Shown: positions 12,954 through 24,331 of the stretch, in pieces
Layout of the letters: every line of letters begins with the position of its first letter
Position numbering within the stretch: position 1 is the stretch's first letter
Source of the DNA: Aquanectria penicillioides
Lineage: Eukaryota; Ascomycota; Sordariomycetes; Hypocreales; Nectriaceae
Reading direction: 5' to 3'
Assembly (NCBI GenBank): GCA_003415625.1
Contig: PYIU01000001.1
Span: forward strand, 7,814,210-7,878,209
DNA: 64,000 bases
The notes under the pieces: generated by a model
What the model saw: the letters and a program-made list of their open reading frames with translations, nothing else
Databases searched by the model: none
Told to the model about the DNA's origin: nothing
Made by a program: the position numbers and the translations under genes

Positions 12954-15900
12954 ATGGCAGAAGCTATTGGAACTGTAACTTCTGTTATCGCACTGGCATC
13001 GACTATTGCAGGCCTCCCGGGTTTGGACCTCAAGCAAACCGCTATCGGACTGGATAAAAGCGCGCTCGGGCTCAATCAACTATGTGCTGGAGGAGAGAAA
13101 CCAGAGCTTGAGTTCGTGGCAAAAGCCATTTTTATATCCTCGCCCTGATATTGATTCTGACCTTTCTTTTTGACTCGTAGCATTGTCATGGTTCACAGCT
13201 TGGTAGGCGGGCCGGTGAGGACCTGGAGCGGAGGAACCCGATACTGGCCAAGGGATTTCCTGGGTGAAGACTTTCGTCAGGCGAGAATATTAAGCTTTGG
13301 ATACGCAGCTCTCCTCACGCCGCATATGCCGTTCTCAGTGGTTGACCTTGGTCAGCTACTTCTGAGAGCGCTCAGCCAGCTTCGAAGTGACGATGCCCAT
13401 TCCCGGCGGCCTCTCATCTTCATCGCACATGGCATTGGGGGTCTCATTGTCAAGGCAGTAAGAAGCGTTCATCAATATCTTCTGTAGCAACGTCAAACTT
13501 TCGCTCACTTGCTGATTGACGACAGGCTCTAGCGGCGGCAGATAACAGCATCTTCAGCGAGTCCATCACATTGCTCTTCGCCACAAAGGCTTTGCTGTTT
13601 TTTAGTACCCCAAGTGTCGACTACAGCTATGAGGGTTGGAATCAGGCAATGGAATGTCAAAGAAACATAGTTGAGTCTCTTCCACCGTCTTTTGGGGAAA
13701 AGATTTTACCAACCCTAGATGCGATTCAATACGACCGTCGGCTGCACGTTTTGTCGAAAAAGTTCAAGGATCTGCTCCGAGCGTACCAAATTTCAATCTT
13801 CACCTTTTATGAAACTCTCCCAACGACCACAGTTCTGGGGAAACAAATTGTGAGCAATGACTGATGGGCGCTCGGCTTGAAATTTTTGATCTCTTCGATT
13901 GCTAACATGTAACTAGGTCGTGACTCGTCGTCAGGCTCAGATAGGGATGTCACAGGAAAAGCTCGTTCCCATTGATGGCGACCACCTTAGTTGCGTAAAA
14001 TTCGCTGAAAAATCAACCCAGGGTTACAAAGATGTGGTTCGCTTCATCAAGAGAACTTGGAGTAAGAACACTGAAGAATCAACAAGTCTTTCAGATGTTT
14101 CAATTCCTTGGGCTGGAACGTTGAAAACCACAAGTCAAAAGCATACGTCCGATAAGTATACCATTATAGGTAACACTCTTTCAATGGAGAAAATGCCAAC
14201 CGTTACTGATCCGGCCTTATAGAAAAAGAGGAGGTCTGCCTACGACGACTGAAGACAACATGGTTAGAGCTAAATATGCTATCGGAGCCATATCCAGACA
14301 CATGCGATTGGATACTTAGCCACGATGACTTTCTCAATTGGCGCAATAGCGATGGGGATACCAGACTGGCCCTTCTGGGAGAACCCGGGTCTGGTAAAAC
14401 TGCATTGGCAAGGTACCTCTCTGGCAAACTCCATGAACGTCCGAGAGAGCTTTCAAGCCTTCACCGATCCGACCATCCGAATCCGAATCCCCATTATATG
14501 TTGCAGTATTTCTTCGACCAAACATTTCGGAAGCGTCGAACATTCAATACGTTTCTTCGATCAATACTATACCAGGTATTGGTCTCTAACAGGGCCCTCT
14601 TCAAGCACGTGTATGGCCGAGTTGACCTGTTTGAAAAAGGCAAGTTTCAGACAGAAGAATTGCAGGTTGTATTAGATGCCATTTTTGATGATATTAATGA
14701 AAGCAACGGGAAGATCATAATGCTCGTGGACGCTTTGGACGAATGTGATCCCTCGGATTGGGAAACCCTCCGAAGATGGCTGCAGTCAATAAAGGGATGC
14801 AAGTTGCTCGTTACCGCACGAAAGCGTCCGGAAGATCTTGATATCGATTCTTATGTCTCCCTTGAGTCTGGCCAAAGCGGAAAATCGTTGCGTAGGTATG
14901 TGGAATTGGTGCTTGATAAGGTCTCGCGCCGGACACCCCTTCCAGGGACTCTACGTCTTCTTGCGACGGACAAGTCTTCTGGCCCGAAAAACTTTCTATG
15001 GGCAAGGCTAGCATTCCAGAGACTCGAATCCGAGAGAACAGTCCAAGGCTGCAGGATGTTACTGAAACGTCTACCAACAACGCTAGAGCCCGTATTATTG
15101 GACTATCTCCGCAACTTTCGAGGCGATCGCACGCTCCAAATTCGTACCCTTTACCTGACTGTGGATGCGTTTGCTCCATTGAGTCCTCTCAGTCTATCTT
15201 ATCTGAACCAGTCCATATTTGGGGATTGGACAAGATGCGAAAATGCAGGTGATGCACAGTCACACGACACCATGGAAGATTTGATACCCCGGGATGACCT
15301 TTATGAGCCGCCTCGGGAGGACAGTGTCGGGTCTCGGTTGGAAAGGATAATGGAGAACATTGTTTGGGATTTTTCAAACGACGTGAAGCAGTTTGCGCCG
15401 CTCCTGGATATTCGAGAAGGAAGAGTGACGGTCATTCATGGTTTTGTCAAACAGTTTCTGGAGGACGAAAAGGCCTTTGCTGATGTGAGGCCCCTTCTAG
15501 GATCGCCGCCACGACTAGAGGGCAAAGACTCCCAAATAACAAACGCAACTTGCAAGGAGCTGATCCACGCCGGGATGGCCCAAGCCTGCTTAGAGTATAT
15601 GTTTGCGTTGTTCGAGGACCAAACACAAAGAGAACGGGGACATTCGGATTCGGCAAGCAGCCATAAAGTGGAGATCACTACTCGAGACCAACTTAGCTTC
15701 TTCCACTACTCGTCTGCTCACTGGAGACAACACGCATTGCTAGCACAAGGATCTGCATCAGAGAACTTGCAACTCATCAATTTGGTGAATATGTTATTCG
15801 ATGTCAAGAGCGAGTATTATGATCCTTGGCGAGAACAAAGCATCACAGATGAGTATTCAACAATCGAGGCTTGGCCAGACGAGGCTTTGCGACAAATACC

Positions 15901-16896
15901 CATGGCTTGGAAAATGGCACACTATTGCGCCCTCAATCTTACCCGTATCCTGGACAGCTCCGCTATTAGGTCTCTGGAGCGCAATCAAGAGCTATTCCTG
16001 ACACTTCTAGGTCTGGCCTCGGCGAACTCCGCTCTCGATTCTATATCATGGTTGATCAATTGGCAGGAGAGAGTGGCGCTTAGCTGGAAATTAGATCCAG
16101 AACCAGCGCTATGCGAGGCTGCTAAACACGGCCAGATAGAGTCTTTGAAGAGCCGATCCACGTCGCGTCTCGGCTTGGATATGATGAAATTCTCGCCATC
16201 ATTCTAAACTGCAAGGACGTCGATGTCAATGCTCTTATTGAAACGAAAGGTACTTCAAGTCTCCATCTCGCCTGCGAAGGAGGCTTTGTGTCCATTTGCG
16301 AACGGCTCCTAGAAAGTGGCGCCATGGTGAACACACGGAACCGAGACGGCTTCTCGGCAGCGCATTACGCTGCCCAGGCAGGCAATGACATTATTATGTC
16401 AATGCTAATTGACTATGGCATCGACATCAACGTTCGAGGTTCCGGAAAGAACACGCCGCTGCATCTAGCGGTCCGTCAAGAGCGCATATCTGTTACTCAG
16501 AGACTACTGGAGATGGGCTCAGACACGGGGCTCGCCAATACGAATGGAGAGACGCCGTTGCACCTGGCTGTCAAGTCTGGGAATCCGAGTCTAGTCAAAC
16601 TGCTTCGAGAATACGGTGCTATTGTTGACGTGAGGGACACCTTCCAAAGAACACCCCTGCATCTGGCAGCACAGGCAGGTTCATATCTGATATGCGACGA
16701 GCTGCTGAGGTCTGCGGCAGATGTTAATGCGAAGGATCAGGAAGAAAGAACGCCGCTAGATTGTTGCCTACTTTCGGACTTGCCCAATGATGCGATTTCG
16801 CGAGTATCTGATCAGCTTCGCAAAGCTGGAGCCGTTGCCAGTGAGAAGAACTCAGACATAGGGTATCTTGCTGGTTTGGAAATCAAGGGGACATGA
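12954..16896 (+). CDS. NLR-like protein: alpha/beta-hydrolase (SesB/PGAP1-like), NACHT, ankyrin; one frame break
   Basis: Exons: 12954..13111, 13181..13457, 13526..13849, 13917..14169 and 14223..16896. The first donor (GTTCGT) is weak but yields PELDIVMVHSLVGG, the expected first strand of the hydrolase domain. Domains in order: a short N-terminal segment (MAEAIGTVTSVIA); an alpha/beta-hydrolase-like domain at about 53-280, with the nucleophile elbow reading AHGIGG, so the usual Ser is Gly; and a NACHT NTPase from about 350, with P-loop GEPGSGKTALARYL and Walker B IIMLVDALDECD. A long helical middle follows, then at least five ankyrin repeats (THLA/TPLHLAV types) to the end. The frame changes near 16140-16155: frame 1 reads EAAKHGQIES, frame 2 resumes at EPIHVASRLG. 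One missing base plus loss of most of one repeat would explain it. Such NLRs control cell death in fungal incompatibility. The start context (CCACCATGG) is strong. Confidence 0.85.
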
Positions 16897-17104
16897 ACTT
16901 GAAGAAAAAAATCATTTTGTCAGGACTCTGGAATCGGTTCAGTTCTAGGCTCGGGCCCACGGTCGTAACAACTACCTAACAGCTTCGACACGAATTATTA
17001 CAGTGACAATTCATGAAGGATGGCTTGACGGAGCCAATTTCGAGCCGACAAATTGTTTTTCGGAGGTTTCTCCAACAGTTTGATAACCATATTTCCCCCA
17101 CGTA

Positions 17105-18228
17105 CTAATTTAAAGATTTATGGTACAGTTCATCCGTGCTCTGACTAGAATTATCAAGCTCATACCCATCCACATCTATCCTTGTTGTAACTTTGATCTG
17201 GCCCTCTTCCGTTTCATTTGACTGTGGAGTCCTCATGGCAATTGTCGTGGCAGCATGTCCCGAGCTCAAGTTTTCCATGTGAATAGCTGTCGGGATTTGA
17301 GTTGATCGCTTGTCTCCTGTTTTCGAACGGCTACCAGATAATTCCACGAATCGACCTGTGTGGTGGTGGCCTGAACCAGGTCCTGGATTCGAGCCTCCGC
17401 GATGTTGCACAAATTCGACAAGTTTGTCGAGAACCAAAAATTCCAGTTTCAATTTGATAGAGTACACCACCACCTTGATTCCTTGCTGCAGGAGATAGCG
17501 CTCTTGGTATTCAATCACAAGCAGCGCAATGTCCATAATGACAATCACGATGTTGACGATACAAAGATGCCAAAGGTAGCGTCGCTTACTACCAAAGGAC
17601 GTTTTGAGAATATCCACTGTTTTCCAGATATAAAGGCCGGAGAGAATGAATTCTTGGATGCAGAAACACGTCATCTGGACTTTCTCCATGGCGTTAAATA
17701 AGGGGCTGTATCCATTTCTGGACTGAGCATCGCGGGAGCTGGTAAGAAATAGGAGTACTGTCATTGTCGTGTGCCAAGTGACTCCGTTGAATATGATCAT
17801 CCAGAGTACAGCACGAAGCATCTTGGGCTTGGTTAGAACGAGATGAAGGCGAGAATACAGCACCACGGACTGGCCCGTAATTAATAGAATCCAGCCAATG
17901 CTGGCGATTGCCATTCCAACATAGTTGTTGATGAGTTTGAAGTTGTCGAGCAGCCACCCAAGTGTATATGGAGTAACCCCAAATGTGGCTAACAAGATGC
18001 TCCAGAAGTAAAGTCCTGTTCGACGTTTGAAAGTCACAAATATAAGACCCAACAGTTCAAAGGAATTATACAACGCGAGGGTCGAGCAGACCTAACCCTC
18101 AGAGTTAGAAAAGGAAAATAGAATGGGTGCTGGCAAAGGGCTCATACTATAACCATTACAGCATCCGACTCGTAAGACGACTGCTCTCTCTTGGCGTTGA
18201 TTCCATTTAAAACATTTGGGATCGTCAT
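17105..18228 (-). CDS. Seven-helix integral membrane protein (DUF7703-like, rhodopsin-like fold of fungi)
   Basis: Two exons: 18148..18228 (27 codons from MTIPNVLNG) and 17105..18091, with a 56-nt intron between them, giving 355 aa. About seven hydrophobic segments span residues 20-250, with a conserved-looking charged cytosolic turn (FVTFKRRTGLYFWS) between helices 1 and 2. That turn is a hallmark of a widespread fungal membrane family distantly like PTH11-type receptors. A hydrophilic tail of about 100 residues follows, rich in Ser, Gly and Thr (HRGGSNPGPGSGHHHTG). The role is unknown: possibly a G-protein-coupled sensor, possibly a non-signalling membrane protein. The EGF-like CFEM domain of true PTH11 proteins is absent. 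It is convergent with the NLR, with 208 nt between them. Confidence 0.8.
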
Positions 18229-20199
18229 TGTCGCTATTGCTGTAGGCTCGTGTCATCGGAGCTGAGGAGGGATCACCTTGTGGGCCTTAATGTGGGCGGA
18301 GGGATGGAACTCTCATCTAAAGCGATGGAGTAGGGAAAACAGGGCAATATATTTGCTGGGTCTCCTTGGGGTGCCATCCTTCCTAACTATGTTGGGTGCA
18401 GCTGAATCCGGGGGCGGGTCCGGGGTAAGCATACGGGGAAGCAGGGGACCATGACTCAAGACCTCACTGACGACGAATGATATTCGTTCAGTACTGGGTT
18501 GTGGTCATAAGCGAGGCGATCTGCTCTACGGCGATGTACGCCAGAGCAATAGCCAACACACTGGCAAATTTTTAGCACAGCAGCTTGCGGTTAGATGGCA
18601 GCCGAAGAACGCCTATTTCAAGCAGCCTGTCGTGTAGAGCAAGATGTAAAGAAATACTTCATCATTCCAAGGTCGGGAGGGGCCTGGTCATATCATTTAG
18701 AGGTGATCTCGGGGACTATTTCCAGAATTTTGCAAAGACATTAATTTTGATACACAAGCCTGAGGTAGACAAGGTCTGCTAATGGTTAGCTGTTCGGAAG
18801 AAGTTGCCCCAACTCTCAAACACCTTGCAAATCTGAGTTAGCCGCAAGTAGCACCAAGCCTCGTCAAGAGTGGTGTGCTTTTGGCTTTGGTTCGTCGGGG
18901 CCAATTGCCTAATTGCTTCAACACGGCACTAGTCTGTTGACCCAAGTTACCCAAGCGTTCTCAAACGGCAATTTTCGCCCTGCGAGCGACGCCACTAGCT
19001 CCGCGCAAGCTTCAGGCTTGCGGACCAACAGCAAATCCAAGATGATATTTTTTCTGCCTGATTGGACAAAACGATTCTCACACATGCAAGGGGATGTTTG
19101 GGCGCATTTGGTTGATCGACCAATGTTCGTTGGTTGAGAATCGCAGCTTGTGCTCCTAAGAGGTAGCGAGATTAAGCAGACATCGCGAAAAGAAGGTGTA
19201 GGTCATCAATCCCAATCGTCATATCCGTAGACCAAATTTTACTGAACCCATAGTGGGTGCACAGGGAGACCAAAAGATGAAAAGATGGAAAGCCTAAGCC
19301 AGGGTCCGGCAATAGACGGAGTGGGAGAAATGGTTTGCCTCATCATATTGGTTAAGAAGCTGAGAGGCTAGTGAGCACTAAATCATGAAACTTGCCACAT
19401 GGCTTCCATCATTCTAGCATTTGGCCTATGTCCAAACAGCCGCTGCCTTTTAATCGGCACTTCACCTAGAAGGCTCAAGTTATATACGGTCTAGGCCATG
19501 CAGCCTAGAATGCAGATGATGATACGGCCCCCGCAACATCCCCATTTAAGATGCGGGGATGCAGTCCAGTGAGCTGGGGGGGCATGCTACTGCCTCAGCA
19601 ACTTTCTAACTATTTCGAGTGTCACCATGTCTTACGATACACACTGAAGAATCACGTTACAACGAGATCAGAGGACATTGGCAAGTGGAACCATTGTGGA
19701 ACTTGCATCCCCTATCAATCAAAAGAGTGACATCATACAGCCTGGTCAACGCGTTGCTGGATATGTGGTCAGTGACTAAACTCTTCTTGCAACATGACGC
19801 GCCTTATATTGGTCTATTCTTTCAATCCAGCCCAGACCCAAATTCGCGGCCCACCATAAAATATTGTGCGCAAAATTGCAATTGCTCTTGGGTTTCACTC
19901 CATCACCTTCCCAAAAGCCCAACCTAATAAATTCCCATATTCTTTGTCTCGATTTTCATCCCGCTATCTTGGATCTTGGTCAAGTCCTCAGGCGCGAAAC
20001 CCTCTGAGTTCAGGTGGGGCATCTTGGCGTAGAAGCAGTTACTTGCAAGTATATGTGGTGTAGTTAAGGGCCCGAGGCGGTGACAGTTGTGTTGAAGAAT
20101 ACAACCAGAGGAATGCCGAGAAACAAATGGGATGTAGAATATGATTTACATGTGCTGCAGTCAAGCGATTTGACATAAGTTGTTGTGGTCGTCCAGATA

Positions 20200-20292
20200 C
20201 TAGGGGGGGTCTCTAAACCGACCCTTCCCCCGTGACAGATTCTCAGTCAGGGGGGGTCATTAAGTTGGAAAAGCGACAGTGATTTGGAAAAA
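20200..20292 (+). repeat. Left terminal inverted repeat of the MITE
   Basis: A 93-nt arm that is nearly the exact reverse complement of 20446..20538. Confidence 0.9.
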
Positions 20293-20445
20293 GTCCAGTA
20301 CCTCTGTCACTATATAACTTACTCAATATTTTAGGTCACTCTGCACTATCGAGCCCCACTTTCTTTTTATATTTTTGTCCACCAAATTTAGTCAGAATAG
20401 TACGTAAACTACCATAGAAATTAGGCGAGGCTTGAGGTCACTATA

Positions 20446-20538
20446 TTTTTCCAAATTGCTGTCGCTTTTCCAACTTAATGACCCCCCCGTGACTGAGAAT
20501 CTGTCACGGGGGAAGGGTCGGTTTAGAGATCCCCCTAG
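20446..20538 (-). repeat. Right terminal inverted repeat of the MITE
   Basis: A 93-nt arm pairing with 20200..20292. Differences seen: one base near the outer end, an extra C near the G-run, and two bases near the inner end. Confidence 0.9.
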
Positions 20539-22358
20539 TAGTCTTAGTTGGAGCGAAAGTCATAAGCACCACCATTGTGTAGCCTGCCGAGGTTACTGTG
20601 GGTCGTGTGACGGTAGGTGTAACCTTTAGATTGACGATGTGCCTAGGTACAGCCTACTCTCTAGCTTCAATTCCGGCTGCTGATGGTACTGGACTACCCA
20701 CGGCCAAAGTATAGAGCAGTGCTGGGAGAATAATCATCTCGTGGAGTGACAGCAGCATGATGTCTATGTTCTGTTCTGCCGGTTTCTATAATTAGACACG
20801 TAGCTGCCGTTTGAAATGGGCGAGCATTCATACTGTGATAGGTTGAAACTCAAAGAGGGTTTTTATTCGGGAAATCGGTGACATCCAAGGTGCCGTTGAG
20901 AGAGCCAGTGTGGATGGAATATTGATGCCACTGCTGCGAGGGGGAATGTCGTTTCCTACTTAAATTGCTTCTTTAAACGGGCGAAAGATGACGAAACATA
21001 ATTCTACTGAGCAACAGCCCAGTCGCTGTGAAGCTCTGAAAAGATTGATCTGCTCGCAATATTATCATTACATGCCTTAGTGCTCGTGGTTATATTCCGG
21101 TTGTGTCGGTGGGCCAATCCGTCAATCGTGGCCCACACAGATTGCCAAAAGTTCATGTTCTCTTGAGACTAGGGCCCATCTTCCGGTCCTCCGTCTGTCG
21201 ATTATATTTGCGTCACATGCTTGAATTAGGGCCAAAGCTGAAAATGTGTCTCAGATTTGTCCTCATCTTGAAACGATTTGCACAAGGGTGCTGGCAATGG
21301 GTCTCTGTAGTTTCCAAAGGTGCGTGTCTCAGATTTTCTAGTAAGAAACGAGGAGTAAATGGTTGAGTACCACAGGGCTGAAAATTTCGGTGCAGTTCCA
21401 GATTCCAATGTTCTGGCCGTTGCTTGGGTATTCGGTTATCTCGGCAGTCCTTATTCAGCCTCTTTACCGCTGAGCCGGTTCTCATCAGGCATATTTCGGA
21501 AGACACTTCTCAATTCGCATGGCTGAGCCAGTATTGCCCACGTTTCGCGTGCATGCGCACCTATGGAATTGAGCATACCGAAATAGAACATGAGACTCTA
21601 TCTTGAAGATACTGTTTCTAATACCCGCTCCATGTTGGTTCAATCTGACTGGCTAGGCACTATTATGGCCGTTCTAAAATTCATTTTGTCATCATTAACG
21701 TGAGATGTGAGCTCTTGGGCCAAATGAAAGAGCAATCTAGATCATCCTCGTGGCTGGATGACAACATCCATGTCTGAGTGCGAGTGATGTGGCGGTGCAG
21801 TGAATTCACTATTATTAGGGTTTCAAATTGAAATGGTGCCGGTGGAAAGACAAAGGCCGACAGATAGAGATTATCAGGTAGTTGCCAAACAATCCGGCAA
21901 ATCAAATTCGGGTAATTAAAACTTGAGTCACCAGAGGAGCCGAATTTCCGGGCATCCATCTATAGCCTCCCTGATCCGCGTGGTATGATTGTAAAGCATA
22001 GGGCAGTGTCATACAGATTATGCATGTTATGGCTGTTTTCTGCCCAGCATGGTCCAAAACGTGCTTTTGCTGGGGTTCTTTTGCAGGTCGTGAGTCATAG
22101 GGGCTATAACGCCCGCGTAAATTCTTCGATGCATCGAGCTATCAACTCAACTTTGATGGCTCTTTTAGGAAGGTGGCAACTTTCTGCGGATACGACGCTG
22201 CTTCATCATCAAAACTTACCAAATTGAAATCCTGCTCCTTATATCCTTTTAAAAGGGCCTCGCCTTGGGTTCTGGGTCAATCTCCTTCATTCAGAAGCAT
22301 CGCCAGTTGTTCCAGGCTTGTCTCGATTGTTGTCTACATCTCTCCAAGGACACTGTTC

Positions 22359-23447
22359 ATGAGCCACACAACAGGCCACAGCATCAGCTCCAGTCCAATT
22401 ATGACCACAACCCCATCAATGCCCTTAAAAGGGTACAACAATACAACTGGATACCCTCCCAAAATCTCCAAAGATGGCCCTAGTTCGCATCACGAGAACA
22501 AAAGTGACGATGAAAACCAAGAACAAACCCCACAGCTACTTGAAAAGGATGACAATCTCGTAGAACGAGACTTTGATTCATCACAATGCCTGTTCTGCAA
22601 CAAAGCCAATTCGGACCTCGACAGTAACCTTGGTCACATGCTCAAGGTGCATGGTCTGTTCATCCCGGAAGTCAATCGCCTAGTTGTGGATATAGAAACA
22701 CTCGTCAACTACTTTCACTTGGTTGTCTTTGGTTACTTTGAGTGTCTATATTGTGGGTCGCAGCGACATTCGGCTGAAGCCGCACAACAGCATATGATTG
22801 GGAAAGGCCACTGCAAGTTTGACCTTTATCATGAAGAATCGGAGTTTCGCGATTTCTACGATTTTACTTCTGCTCCGAGAGGTGACGAAGATGATGCAAG
22901 CGAAGACAGTCAAGATGATGAAAAAGATGCCAGTGATGACGGCGCGGATGGTGGCATAGCCCAAAAGACGGTGACACCCAAGTTGACGCAGATTGACAGC
23001 ACAACTGTCCGTCTCCCTTCAGGAAAGATCCTCTCGCATAGAACATCTCAGAAACCTCGCGGACACCAACACCGGACCCACGCCGAATCGGGCAAGCCGA
23101 CGCCTCTGATTGACGTCAACAATACGAGCGAACACTTGAAGCCAGCTTCCGAGTTTCCACCAAACGTGGGCAATAAGTTAGGCCATGCCAGGACAGCGCT
23201 AACGAAGGCCCAACAACGGGATGCCGCCTTTGCGACGCGCGAGCTCACGCGACTCCGCGCTGAGGATCGGCGCAGTCTGATGCACTTGCCCACGTCACAA
23301 CAGCGGACAGTGCTTGCGGTGCAAAGGAAACAAATTGAAAGGAACAGGAGAGCAGAACGAGCGATGCAGGGTCGTGTGGAATTGCTCGGGAATAAAACGA
23401 AGATGATGCATTTTGTCAATGATGTTCCTGGGAGATCGAATGGTTAG
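22359..23447 (+). CDS. Rei1/ZNF622-like C2H2 protein lacking the first zinc finger
   Basis: A single exon. The ATG at 22359 gives 362 aa; another ATG at 22398 is possible, and the frame stays open upstream to about 22173 without an ATG. Two finger units at about residues 75-165 match the central Rei1 region: CLFCNKANSDLDSNLGHMLKVHG, then ECLYCGSQRHSAEAAQQHM followed by KGHCKFD and an acidic DFYDF stretch. Downstream is VRLPSGKILSHRTSQK, like the Rei1 LPSG..GHRS segment, and a basic C-terminus. Rei1 removes Arx1 from cytosolic pre-60S ribosomes. This copy lacks the N-terminal U1-type finger normally found in Rei1, so it is probably a divergent paralogue rather than the housekeeping gene. Its function is uncertain. 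Confidence 0.75.
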   Translation: MSHTTGHSISSSPIMTTTPSMPLKGYNNTTGYPPKISKDGPSSHHENKSDDENQEQTPQLLEKDDNLVERDFDSSQCLFCNKANSDLDSNLGHMLKVHGLFIPEVNRLVVDIETLVNYFHLVVFGYFECLYCGSQRHSAEAAQQHMIGKGHCKFDLYHEESEFRDFYDFTSAPRGDEDDASEDSQDDEKDASDDGADGGIAQKTVTPKLTQIDSTTVRLPSGKILSHRTSQKPRGHQHRTHAESGKPTPLIDVNNTSEHLKPASEFPPNVGNKLGHARTALTKAQQRDAAFATRELTRLRAEDRRSLMHLPTSQQRTVLAVQRKQIERNRRAERAMQGRVELLGNKTKMMHFVNDVPGRSNG

Positions 23448-24331
23448 TCCAAGCAAACAAGGAGGATAACTACGATAGCATGCACGTCTGCAATTACAGA
23501 TGCATGCTCCAGAAATGAAAACTACGTTAATACGATAGGAAGGATTTCAAGAATCAATCCTATTACAGGGGTCATCATCTAATTCATTGCAATGAATAAC
23601 TATACAAAGGCCGAATGTTGAAAATAGTTGGGTATATAGGGTAGCTACTTTGGACTGAAGGTCCCGTCTGCTTTCGTCTTAGCTCCGCTCACAGCTCCGC
23701 CCGCTGGCGGAATCCAAAATAACACTCCAAAGCTCGTATTTCTGCTTCAGGTGCCACCTCATTCGTCTGATGTGATGAAATGCTGATAAGCGACGAGCCG
23801 TCATTTGCTCGCAAGAGCGGAATGTCAGCGCTGTTACATAGAGAGTCTAGCGCAAGAGGGGTAGGAATTGGTTGTGTGGCCAGCTTTGCAGAGCATACAG
23901 TGGGAGAATAGGGAGATATGATGCTTGAATAAAGAGGAAAGATCAAAACCAGCATGACTATCTACAAAAAATACAAAATAACACGCCCATTCAAGCATTC
24001 TTGTGGCATAAGCACTGAATCTTGGGGACCTGCATCCGGCTTTTCGAAGGATTGATGACCTCTGTTTGCGCACTCCTGGTCAGGTCTACTGAAGATCCAC
24101 TAGACAACCGCTCATTCGAGAGCTGTCGCGTCAGACAGTCAGGGGCTTGACGGGGCTCTGCGGCGCTGAACCACCACTGTCGTGATGGGGGTGGCGCAGA
24201 GCAGAGCAGGAGCTCGGGGACTGTCATGACTAAGCTTCGTTCTAGCTCTCCTTCTGGACACTTTGTTTCATCCATCTCACCTCGATTCCATCACCAGAAC
24301 GAGCACGAGCCGAGCACGAGAGCAAGACACG
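23448..24331. other. Intergenic region between the Rei1-like and acyltransferase genes
   Basis: 884 nt. The left half is AT-rich 3' flank. The right half becomes GC-richer, with a small direct repeat of CGAGCACGAG just before the acyltransferase ATG. No gene was seen. Confidence 0.45.

Larger units (their letters stand above)
20200..20538. mobile_element. MITE, 339 bp, Tc1/mariner-like (TA target duplication)
   Basis: Terminal inverted repeats of 93 nt at 20200..20292 and 20446..20538 match with only a few differences, one of them a single-base indel. Both ends read CTAGGGGG inward and are flanked by TA (20198-20199 and 20539-20540), the target duplication of Tc1/mariner elements. The 153-nt interior is AT-rich and non-coding, so the element depends on a transposase elsewhere. 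When transcribed, the whole unit would fold into a long hairpin. Confidence 0.9.
18229..22358. other. Gene-poor region of about 4.1 kb
   Basis: No coding region could be supported. All frames are short, overlapping and unlike known proteins. It contains the MITE listed separately at 20200-20538. The 18.2-18.5 kb part is the promoter of the membrane-protein gene (-). The last few hundred bases lead the Rei1-like gene (+). Confidence 0.5.
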
